A stretch of 12,063 nucleotides of DNA from Moorella sp. UBA4076. GTDB lineage: Bacteria > Bacillota > DSM-521 > Neomoorellales > Neomoorellaceae. A program made the translations under genes and the position numbers. The notes below the pieces were generated by a model that did not search any database, was not told where the DNA came from, and saw nothing but the letters and a program-made list of their open reading frames with translations. The stretch lies in NCBI GenBank assembly GCA_002383405.1, contig DFYS01000062.1, forward strand, positions 22,456 through 34,518, in the 5' to 3' direction. Below, piece by piece: positions 6,236 to 12,063 of the stretch (its first letter is position 1; each line of letters opens with the position of its first letter).

Positions 6236-6305
6236 GGGAACCTGCCCCGCCCCGGTAGAGCAGCATACAATTTCGTAAGAACGCTATTTCCAGGGGGACG
6301 CCAGC
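6236..6305 (+). repeat. Repeat family B, right-half copy B3, upstream of pth
   Basis: This copy aligns with 1909-1980 without large gaps: GGGAACCTGCC, CCCCGG.AG.GCAGCATAC, GAACGCTATTT and GGACGCC are shared. It ends a few bases before ATG 6309, as copy B1 ends shortly before glmU. Confidence 0.65.
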
Positions 6306-6308
6306 GTA

Positions 6309-7055
6309 ATGTTAGCCGAAGTAACTACCCACAGCGTTGTTGCAGCCCCGGCAGGTCAAAACGACGGTCAGAAAGGTTTTAACTCCAGTAATTGGGCAGA
6401 TGCCAGGGCCGGCAAGCTGGCAGCCGCCGGCGGCCGGCAGCCGGCGGCTGTCCGCATGGTGGCAGGGCTGGGCAATCCCGGCCCGCGCTATGAGGCCACC
6501 AGACATAACGCCGGTTTCATGGTCCTGGACCTGCTGGCCGACGACCTGGGCCTGAACCTGCGTCCCGGCCGTCACCAGGCTCTGACCGGGCGGGTGATGG
6601 TGGGTAAAGAGCGGGTGCTGCTGGTAAAACCCCTGACCTTGATGAACAACAGCGGTCAGGCGGTAGCCCCGCTGGCCCGATGGTACGGGATTACGCCGGC
6701 GGAAATGCTGATTGTTCATGACGACCTGGACCTGGCACCGGGGCGGATGCGCATCCGGCCTGCGGGCAGCTCCGGCGGCCACCGCGGCCTGCAGTCGATT
6801 ATCGCCGCCCTGGGGACTACCGCCGTACCCCGGCTCAAAATAGGTATCGGCCGGCCGCCGGCGGGGGAAGATGTAGTCGACTATGTCCTGCAGCCCTTTA
6901 CGGCAGCGGAATGGGCACTGGTGAGCCCGGTGCTCCTGCAGGCGGCCCAGGCCATCCGCTTCCTCCTGGAGGGAGGCGACCTGGAAGAGGCTATGAATCG
7001 CTTCAACAGCACCCGGGAGACGCGCCCGGCCGGGGAAGGGGACGGCGGCGGATGA
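6309..7055 (+). CDS. pth: Peptidyl-tRNA hydrolase, with an unusual N-terminal extension
   Basis: Pth releases peptides from peptidyl-tRNAs that drop off the ribosome, recycling tRNA. The enzyme core starts at about residue 50 (MVAGLGNPGPRYEATRHNAGF), with catalytic His66 and the substrate-contacting Asn56. It continues with LTLMNNSGQAV, IVHDDLDL (catalytic-site Asp) and GSSGGHRGLQS. In E. coli Pth an Asn follows the GGH; here it is Arg. The full frame gives 248 residues, against a usual 185-200. ATG 6456 would give 199 residues, but it has no ribosome-binding site, follows a GC-rich hairpin, and leaves only MVA before GLGNPG, short for the first beta strand. ATG 6309 has a weak GGGGGA upstream. 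I keep 6309 while noting that residues 1-49 include a DENG-type repeat. The enzyme identity is near certain; the start is not. Confidence 0.93.
   Translation: MLAEVTTHSVVAAPAGQNDGQKGFNSSNWADARAGKLAAAGGRQPAAVRMVAGLGNPGPRYEATRHNAGFMVLDLLADDLGLNLRPGRHQALTGRVMVGKERVLLVKPLTLMNNSGQAVAPLARWYGITPAEMLIVHDDLDLAPGRMRIRPAGSSGGHRGLQSIIAALGTTAVPRLKIGIGRPPAGEDVVDYVLQPFTAAEWALVSPVLLQAAQAIRFLLEGGDLEEAMNRFNSTRETRPAGEGDGGG
6354..6389 (+). repeat. DENG repeat, copy 3
   Basis: The segment is read as GQNDGQKGFNSS within the N-terminal extension of Pth. It resembles the two copies in the nucleotidyltransferase extension in both bases (AAAAC..GGT.AG..AGG.TT) and protein. It also sits downstream of the same TTTCCAGGG..GACGCC stretch. 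Confidence 0.45.
6421..6450 (+). other. Perfect 11-bp inverted repeat just before the Pth catalytic core
   Basis: CAGCCGCCGGC (6421-6431) and GCCGGCGGCTG (6440-6450) are exact reverse complements separated by 8 bases. The stem is entirely GC apart from the outer pairs and ends 5 bases before ATG 6456. In mRNA it would be very stable and would hinder initiation at 6456. No T-tract follows, so it is not a standard terminator. Confidence 0.75.
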
Positions 7056-7080
7056 TGCGATTGTTATCGCGCGCCGAAAC

Positions 7081-7479
7081 ATGTTAACATTACTGGCAGG
7101 AATAGCGGCCGCCCTGGGAGCGGCACCGCTTAATTACTTGCTAGTAAAACTGCTGGGCCGCGCGGCCATCCCGGCCCTGGGACCGGCGATGGAAGAGACT
7201 TTGAAAACAGGGTTGGCCCTGGCCAGCGGGGCCTCCCTGGTCGGCGTGCACAGTATCTTCGGCCTGGCGGAAGCAGCCTGGGAACTGGTTTTTGCAGCAG
7301 GGAAGGTTAAGCCGGCCTTGGCCGCCGTAGCGGCCCATACCTTTTTCGGGGTGCTGGTTTCATTAACTTATGCCCGTTTCGGCCACACCGGGCTGGCCTG
7401 GGCGAGCGGTTTCCTGGCCCACCTGACCTGGAACCAGATTATTTTAAGCCTGCATCACTTTTCCAACAATAAAACTTGA
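7081..7479 (+). CDS. Small membrane protein with PrsW/CPBP-like intramembrane protease motifs
   Basis: A 132-residue hydrophobic protein, probably with four transmembrane helices (about residues 1-22, 44-70, 78-97 and 104-124). It carries EETLK (38-42), FGLAE (60-64), AAHTFFG with H86 (84-90), and HLTWN (114-118). These match in order the EExxK, FxxxE, H and HxxxN/D motifs of PrsW-type and related CPBP intramembrane glutamic proteases, which cleave anti-sigma factors or process membrane proteins. It is much shorter than PrsW (around 220 residues), so it would be a minimal version. This is motif reading by eye, and activity is unproven. It starts 25 bases after the pth stop without a clear ribosome-binding site. 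Its TGA stop lies inside the -35 region of the mfd promoter. It is probably co-transcribed with pth. Confidence 0.65.
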   Translation: MLTLLAGIAAALGAAPLNYLLVKLLGRAAIPALGPAMEETLKTGLALASGASLVGVHSIFGLAEAAWELVFAAGKVKPALAAVAAHTFFGVLVSLTYARFGHTGLAWASGFLAHLTWNQIILSLHHFSNNKT

Positions 7480-7505
7480 CTTCTTTTCCGGGGAAAGAAT
7501 ATAAT
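7476..7505 (+). promoter_or_regulatory. Sigma-A type promoter of mfd
   Basis: TTGACT (7476-7481) and TATAAT (7500-7505) are separated by 18 bases. This is one of the best promoter matches in the window. Transcription would start near 7512, giving a leader of about 57 bases that contains the CTCACCTCT-type tract. The -35 overlaps the stop codon of the preceding gene. Confidence 0.8.
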
Positions 7506-7513
7506 ATTACCGG

Positions 7514-7548
7514 CCTCTCACCTCTAACCTCGCACTTTTTACCTCTAA
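7514..7548 (+). repeat. Polypyrimidine tract in the mfd leader
   Basis: The tract contains CCTCTCACCTCTAACCTC and later TTACCTCT, giving three ACCTC repeats. It resembles the tandem repeat at 1104-1135. It occupies most of the predicted untranslated leader. Its ACCTC units resemble the anti-Shine-Dalgarno end of 16S rRNA, but no function can be claimed. Confidence 0.5.
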
Positions 7549-7568
7549 ATTAGGCGGGAACGCAGTAA

Positions 7569-10500
7569 ATGCTTAATTATGGTATATTACAAATTATCAG
7601 AGATAGTGAGCAATTTCACAGCATCAGCAGCGGTTTCAAACAGGGCCTGGCGGAGCAGCAGCTTTACGGCCTGCCGGAGGGTTTAAAGGGCCCCTGGCTG
7701 GCGGCCATGCTCCTTATTAATCATCCCCTCATGATCGTCACTGCCGGGAGTGAGGAAGCAGGGCGGCTGGTGGCGGATATCGAATCTTTCTGGAACGGGG
7801 AAGGTATCGGCTACCTGCCGGCGGCGGAGCTGCTGCCGCTGGAGGTATATGCCCACAGCCCGGAACTGGCCGGCCAGCGGCTCCAGGCGCTGACGGAGAT
7901 GGTCACCGGCCGGCTGCGAGCCCTGGTGGTACCGGCGGATGCGCTGCTGCACCGGTTGCCGCCGCCGGAGATGCTAAAACAGGCCCTCCTGACGCTGGAA
8001 ATCGGCCAGGCCATCGACCGGGAGGCCTTGCTGCGACGGCTGGTGGAGCTGGGTTACCACCGCGGGGAAGTAGTCGAAGCCCCCGGCCAGCTGGCGGCCC
8101 GGGGCGGGATAATCGATATCTATCCCCTGGGTGCCGAAGGGCCGGTGCGTTTAGAATTATTTGGTGACGAAATTGAATCCCTGCGTTATTTCGACCCCGA
8201 TACCCAGCGTTCGGTGACGGCTGTGCGGGCCATCACTGTAGGGCCGGCGCGGGAGGTGCTGCCGCCGCCGGACTGGCAGGTCGGCCGCCAGGCGTTGCAG
8301 GAGGAGCTGGAACGCAGTTATAGCGTCCTGCAGCGGCGGAAACCCACAGCGGCGCGGGAATTAAAGGAGCGGGTGCAGGGGCTTTTGGCGCGGCTGGAAG
8401 CGGGGGACTGGCCGGAAGGTATCGGCCAGTTGCAGGCGCTTTTTTATCCCCGCCTGGCCACCCTGTTTGATTACTTTCGGCAGCCGCCCCTGGTCGTTCT
8501 GGACGACCCGGCACGCCTGCAGGAGGAGATGCGGCGGCGGGAACAGCAGCGCCTGGGAACTCTTACCGAAATGCTGGCCGCCGGGTCGGCCCTGCCCTCC
8601 CAGGGACAGGCTTACCTGGAAACAGAGGAGCTGGAACACCTTCTCCAGCGCTACCAGCGTCTTTATCTCTCCCTGCTGCCCCGGCGGATGTCGGGGACCA
8701 GCCCGCGGCGGGCCATCAGCGCCAACGCCCAGTCTCTGCCGGCCTTTCAGGGCCGCTTGAACCTGATTGTTGATGAGCTCAGCCGCTGGCGGCGGGACGG
8801 TTATCGCATCGTCCTTATGGTAGCCGACCCGGACCGGGTGGCCGGTCTGCGCCAGGGCCTGGCCGAGCAGGGCATCCCCGCTCAGGCTCTGGGTGAAGTC
8901 GCCGACCTCCCCGGCAGGGGGCAGGTGTTCATTGCCCCGGGGCGCCTGCGCCAGGGCTTTGCCTGGCCGGCAATGCGCCTGGTGGTCCTGGGTGACGCCG
9001 AGATTTACGGCGGCGTCAAAAGGGCGCGGCGCCTGAAGATAGCCCGCGAAGGCGGCAAAGTTGCTTCTTTCAGCGATTTTCGGGAAGGCGACTATGTCGT
9101 CCATATCCATCACGGCATCGGCCGTTACCTGGGCATGAAGCAGCTGGAGGTCGGCGGCGTCAAAAAGGATTACCTCCTGCTCCAGTATGCCGGCCAGGAC
9201 CGCCTCTACGTACCTGTTGACCAGGTCTTTCTGGTGCAAAAATACGTCGGCGCCGAAGGTCACGTGCCCCGCCTGTATCGCCTGGGGGGTAATGAGTGGC
9301 ATAAGGTCAAGAGTCGCGTCCAGGAAGCGGTACGGCAGATGGCCGAGGAATTGCTGGAGCTCTACGCCAGGCGGGAGGCTATCCCCGGCTATGCCTTTTC
9401 CCCGGACACCCCCTGGCAGCAGGAGTTCGAAGAAAACTTTCCTTATACTGAAACACCGGACCAGCTGAAAGCCATCGCCGAAGTGAAGGCTGATATGGAA
9501 CAACCCCGCGCCATGGACCGCCTCCTGTGCGGCGACGTTGGTTACGGCAAGACCGAGGTGGCCATGCGGGCGGCTTTTAAGGCCGTTATGGACAGCAAGC
9601 AGGTGGCGGTACTTGTACCCACGACCATCCTCGCCCAGCAGCATTATAATACCTTCCAGGCCCGTTTTACCCCCTTTCCGGTCAAAGTAGCCGTTTTAAG
9701 CCGTTTCTCGACCCCGGGGGAACAGAAGCGCATCGTCCGTCATTTACGACGGGGGGAAGTCGATATTGTCATCGGCACCCACCGCCTGCTTTCCGGCGAT
9801 GTGGCCTTCAAAGACCTGGGGCTGGTGATTATTGATGAAGAACAGCGCTTCGGTGTTGCCCACAAGGAAAAGCTGAAGAAACTGCGTTACAGCGTCGATG
9901 TTCTGACCATGACGGCGACGCCCATCCCCCGCACTCTGCATATGGCCCTGGCCGGGGTGCGCAATTTGAGCCTGATCGAAACTCCGCCGGAGGACCGTTT
10001 CCCTGTCCAGACCTATGTGGTCGAATACAGCCCGGAGATGGTGCGCGAGGCTATCCGCCGGGAACTGGACCGCGGCGGTCAGGTTTACTTTATCCACAAC
10101 CGCGTCGCTGACATCGATCGTTTTGCTTACCATATCCAGCAGCTGGTACCCGAGGCGCGGGTGGGGGTGGGCCATGGCCAGATGGATGAAAAAGAACTGG
10201 AAAAGGTCATGCTGGACTTTATCGAAGGCAGTTATGATGTGCTGGTGTGTACCACCATTGTTGAAAACGGTCTTGATATCGCCAACGTCAATACCCTGAT
10301 TGTCGATGAAAGCGACAGCTTCGGTCTGGCCCAGCTCTACCAGCTGCGCGGCCGGGTAGGCCGCAGCAACCGCCTGGCTTATGCCTATTTCACCTACCGG
10401 CAGGATAAGGCCCTGGGCGAGATCGCCGAGAAGCGCCTGGCGGCGATCCGGGAGTTTACCGCCTTTGGCTCCGGTTATAAAATCGCCCTGCGCGACCTGC

Positions 10501-11123
10501 AGATCCGGGGGGCGGGGAACCTCCTGGGGCCGGAGCAGCATGGCCACATGCTGGCTGTCGGCTTTGACCTTTACTGTCAGCTGCTGGAGGAAGCCGTCCA
10601 GAAGCTAAAACTGCAGCGGGGCGAAGCCTTACCGGCGGCGACCCCGGCGGCGGCCCCGGCAATGGCTCCGGTGGAATTAATGGTGGATACCTTCTTGAGC
10701 GACGAGTATATACCCGACGCCGCTTTAAAGATGGAGATCTACCAGCGGATGATGGCGGCGCGGGAGCTGGACGAGGTCAACGATATTGCCGGCGAGATGG
10801 TGGATCGCTATGGCCGTCCCCCGGCAGCGGCGCAAAACCTTCTCAGCCTGGCCCGCGTACGCCTGCTGGCCCAGGAAATCGGGGTGACCGGAGTGCAGCA
10901 AAAGGGCAAGGAGGTCGAGCTGAAGTTTGGGCAACACCATCACCTGCGCGGCGAGAAGCTGCTGCAGCTGACCCAGTTCTTCCCCCGCAAACTCTCCTTC
11001 TCTTCCGCCGGCGGTTTGACCATCAGAGTGCGGGCGGCCGGCCTGGACCAGCAGGGGTTACTGGCCCTGCTGGAAGACGTCCTCACCCGCATCCGCTACC
11101 TGGTCGCCGAAGCGGCGAGCTAA
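7569..11123 (+). CDS. mfd: Transcription-repair coupling factor
   Basis: Mfd is a DNA translocase that removes RNA polymerase stalled at lesions and recruits UvrA. At 1184 residues it is full length (B. subtilis Mfd is about 1177). The N-terminal 350 residues form the UvrB-like UvrA-binding module, with RGGIIDIYPLG and FGDEIESLRYFD at about 178-205. The RNA-polymerase-interacting domain starts near 501 (FSDFREGDYVVHIHHGIGRY). The RecG-like helicase has Walker A GDVGYGKTE (655-663), DEEQ (756-759), TATPIPRTL (782-790) and QLRGRVGRS (925-933). The C-terminal TRCF domain covers about 1020-1170. ATG 7569 gives the usual N-terminus, though its ribosome-binding site is weak (GGCGGG at 7553-7558). 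It has its own promoter at 7476-7505 and ends 83 bases before the stop codon of the convergent PglZ gene. Nothing is missing. Confidence 0.98.
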   Translation: MLNYGILQIIRDSEQFHSISSGFKQGLAEQQLYGLPEGLKGPWLAAMLLINHPLMIVTAGSEEAGRLVADIESFWNGEGIGYLPAAELLPLEVYAHSPELAGQRLQALTEMVTGRLRALVVPADALLHRLPPPEMLKQALLTLEIGQAIDREALLRRLVELGYHRGEVVEAPGQLAARGGIIDIYPLGAEGPVRLELFGDEIESLRYFDPDTQRSVTAVRAITVGPAREVLPPPDWQVGRQALQEELERSYSVLQRRKPTAARELKERVQGLLARLEAGDWPEGIGQLQALFYPRLATLFDYFRQPPLVVLDDPARLQEEMRRREQQRLGTLTEMLAAGSALPSQGQAYLETEELEHLLQRYQRLYLSLLPRRMSGTSPRRAISANAQSLPAFQGRLNLIVDELSRWRRDGYRIVLMVADPDRVAGLRQGLAEQGIPAQALGEVADLPGRGQVFIAPGRLRQGFAWPAMRLVVLGDAEIYGGVKRARRLKIAREGGKVASFSDFREGDYVVHIHHGIGRYLGMKQLEVGGVKKDYLLLQYAGQDRLYVPVDQVFLVQKYVGAEGHVPRLYRLGGNEWHKVKSRVQEAVRQMAEELLELYARREAIPGYAFSPDTPWQQEFEENFPYTETPDQLKAIAEVKADMEQPRAMDRLLCGDVGYGKTEVAMRAAFKAVMDSKQVAVLVPTTILAQQHYNTFQARFTPFPVKVAVLSRFSTPGEQKRIVRHLRRGEVDIVIGTHRLLSGDVAFKDLGLVIIDEEQRFGVAHKEKLKKLRYSVDVLTMTATPIPRTLHMALAGVRNLSLIETPPEDRFPVQTYVVEYSPEMVREAIRRELDRGGQVYFIHNRVADIDRFAYHIQQLVPEARVGVGHGQMDEKELEKVMLDFIEGSYDVLVCTTIVENGLDIANVNTLIVDESDSFGLAQLYQLRGRVGRSNRLAYAYFTYRQDKALGEIAEKRLAAIREFTAFGSGYKIALRDLQIRGAGNLLGPEQHGHMLAVGFDLYCQLLEEAVQKLKLQRGEALPAATPAAAPAMAPVELMVDTFLSDEYIPDAALKMEIYQRMMAARELDEVNDIAGEMVDRYGRPPAAAQNLLSLARVRLLAQEIGVTGVQQKGKEVELKFGQHHHLRGEKLLQLTQFFPRKLSFSSAGGLTIRVRAAGLDQQGLLALLEDVLTRIRYLVAEAAS

Positions 11124-11131
11124 AGCGTTCA

Positions 11132-11149
11132 GGGCCGGCCGGGCGGCCC
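11132..11149 (+). terminator. Possible hairpin after mfd
   Basis: GGGCCG (11132-11137) and CGGCCC (11144-11149) form a 6-bp GC stem with a 6-base loop, 8 bases after the mfd stop. Only GATTT follows, so the T-tract is too weak for a confident intrinsic terminator. Confidence 0.35.
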
Positions 11150-11206
11150 GATTTGGGCGTGCAACCCAGCAAAAATTAGCGCCGGGGGAAGCAGCGAGCT
11201 GGTGGC

Positions 11207-12063
11207 TTAAAGCCGGCCCTGCGGCCGGTTGCCCGTCTTCCACAGGAGCAGCCAGGGGACCAGGACCTCCTGGGGTGAGCAGCCGCCGTGAAGGTAGCGC
11301 GGCTGCTTGTGTTTATCCTCCGGCCGGAAGCGGTGGTTGATGGTATAACCGTGATCGCCGGTAAGGAGGATAAGGGATTGTTCCGGCAGGGCGGCTAGCA
11401 GGGGTAGCAGCCGGCGGCGGAAACCCAGGGCCAGTTCCTCCTGGAAAGCAGCGTAATCGTCCGTCGCAGTGTGGATGCGGTCGTCAACCAGATCGAGGCG
11501 CAGGGCGACATCTTCCTGCCCCGGGACCAGGCGGTTGCCAGCGCGGGCCAGGGTAGCCAGGTCGTGGTCGGGGCTGCCGGCGTCCAGGAAACGGAAAGCA
11601 ACCCCCGCTTCCTGCAGGCTGGCCAGCTGGGTGGCGGTTACCGCCGGCAGAGGGGCCCAGTGGAGGCCGCGGGCGATTTCCTGCTGGATGCTGCCGGTCT
11701 GGTCTAGCTCGGCGACCATAGTCTCGCCGGCGTCCAGGCGTAAACCGTCGAGCCAGATGAAGTAGAGCGCCTGCGGCCGCCAGCGCTGGCGATAACGGTC
11801 CAGCCGCGCTGGCAGCTGCGCCAGGGTCAGGCCGGCAGCCCGCCCGGCCTGCTGGTAAAACTCCTGGAAAGCCTGGCTGAACCGGTCCAGGACCTGCTGC
11901 AGGTCGGTTTCCAGGCGGTTTAAGGGCAGGGCGTCGCTGAGGTTGAAGCAGGCCAGCTGCTGCCGCAGGCGGGCATAAGCGCTTTCCAAACCGCCCAGGT
12001 GGGTGATATAGATTTTTTCCCAGGCCGGAGCATCATAACCCGCCGGGTTGGCCGCGGTCAAAG
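11207..12063 (-). CDS. PglZ-domain protein (alkaline phosphatase superfamily), 5' end outside the window
   Basis: Only the C-terminal part is visible, at least 284 residues. Features of the PglZ family in order are a helical stretch (about 25-95), FIWLDGLRLDAGE with probable metal ligand D105, PAVTATQ (139-145) with the expected nucleophile T142, LLTGDHGYT with D236 and H237, and RYLHGGCSPQEVLVPW with H258. The metal-binding and nucleophile positions look intact. PglZ proteins belong to the alkaline phosphatase superfamily. They are best known from Pgl and BREX phage-defence systems, but they also occur alone or with response regulators. No other BREX gene is in view. The first in-window start would be TTG at 12061, almost certainly an artefact of the edge, since PglZ proteins are usually much longer. 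The gene converges on mfd. Confidence 0.85.
   Translation of the reverse strand, partial: LTAANPAGYDAPAWEKIYITHLGGLESAYARLRQQLACFNLSDALPLNRLETDLQQVLDRFSQAFQEFYQQAGRAAGLTLAQLPARLDRYRQRWRPQALYFIWLDGLRLDAGETMVAELDQTGSIQQEIARGLHWAPLPAVTATQLASLQEAGVAFRFLDAGSPDHDLATLARAGNRLVPGQEDVALRLDLVDDRIHTATDDYAAFQEELALGFRRRLLPLLAALPEQSLILLTGDHGYTINHRFRPEDKHKQPRYLHGGCSPQEVLVPWLLLWKTGNRPQGRL
11211..11230 (-). other. Hairpin at the 3' end of the PglZ gene
   Basis: AACCGGCC and GGCCGGCT (minus-strand reading) can form an 8-bp stem with one G-T pair and a 4-base loop. It ends at the stop codon and is followed only by TTTAAG, so it is at best a weak terminator. It may simply reflect GC-rich coding sequence. Confidence 0.3.

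Larger units (their letters stand above)
5864..6308. other. 445-base non-coding gap made of repeats
   Basis: Between the L25 stop and the pth frame there is no credible gene. In order, the gap holds A2 (5884-5979) with its conserved right flank to about 6000, an inverted partial B (6018-6073), A3 (6082-6174), about 60 bases with no recognisable signal, and a right-half B copy (6236-6305). I found no convincing promoter or T-tailed terminator in it. Confidence 0.7.

Noticed and set aside
6312..7082. 256-codon minus-strand open frame opposite pth
   Set aside because: It is a shadow of pth. The sequence is low in complexity and shows no domain.
7052..7087. An 11-codon frame overlapping the pth stop (ATGATGCGATTG...)
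   Set aside because: It is very short with no conserved context, and the following frame from 7081 has clear membrane-protease-like motifs.
8361..9644. 427-codon minus-strand open frame inside mfd
   Set aside because: It lies entirely opposite a well-conserved part of mfd, with no recognisable domain and no convincing ribosome-binding site noted.
12059..12061. TTG as the true start of the PglZ gene
   Set aside because: It lies 3 bases from the window edge and has no room for a ribosome-binding site, and the family is much longer than 284 residues. The gene most likely continues outside.
11207..12063. Calling a BREX or Pgl defence system
   Set aside because: Only a partial PglZ gene is in view; no methylase, AAA+ ATPase, BrxA/B or protease partner can be seen.

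Overview
The window looks like chromosomal DNA from a GC-rich, thermophilic-type Firmicute. The gene order glmU-prs-(ctc/rplY)-pth-mfd is the classic Firmicutes cell-wall/nucleotide/translation cluster. Together with the GC-rich coding sequence and the repeat-rich gaps, it suggests a Moorella-like clostridium. The genus is an inference from gene order and composition; no search was run.

Layout. A GntR/FCD transcriptional regulator (59-757) is followed by a MobA-like nucleotidyltransferase (open frame 875-1855), bifunctional GlmU (2036-3433) and ribose-phosphate diphosphokinase (3535-4482), all on the plus strand. A PRC-barrel protein (minus strand, 5147 down to 4479) lies convergent to prs, with the two stop codons overlapping, and divergent from the CTC-type ribosomal protein L25 gene (5225-5863). 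A 445-base gap (5864-6308) is built largely of repeats. It is followed by peptidyl-tRNA hydrolase (6309-7055), a small membrane protein with PrsW/CPBP-like protease motifs (7081-7479), a good sigma-A promoter (7476-7505) and full-length mfd (7569-11123). A PglZ-domain gene, cut by the window edge, converges on mfd from the right (12063 down to 11207).

How the genes fit together. GlmU makes UDP-GlcNAc for peptidoglycan. Prs makes PRPP for nucleotides and some amino acids. L25 and Pth serve translation. Mfd couples stalled transcription to DNA repair. These are ordinary housekeeping genes. The less ordinary ones are the MobA-like enzyme, the PRC-barrel gene placed within the conserved run, the mini PrsW-like protein and the PglZ gene.

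The most unusual content is repeat structure. One family (A) has GCACTC/GAGTGC terminal inverted repeats about 95-98 bases apart, in three copies. A second family (B) is related to the gaps before glmU and pth, with an inverted partial copy between. A third motif reads as D-E-N-G-x-K-G-F in protein and occurs three times, each in frame with the N-terminal extension of a real gene. I see no tRNA, rRNA, CRISPR array, insertion-sequence transposase or complete defence system.
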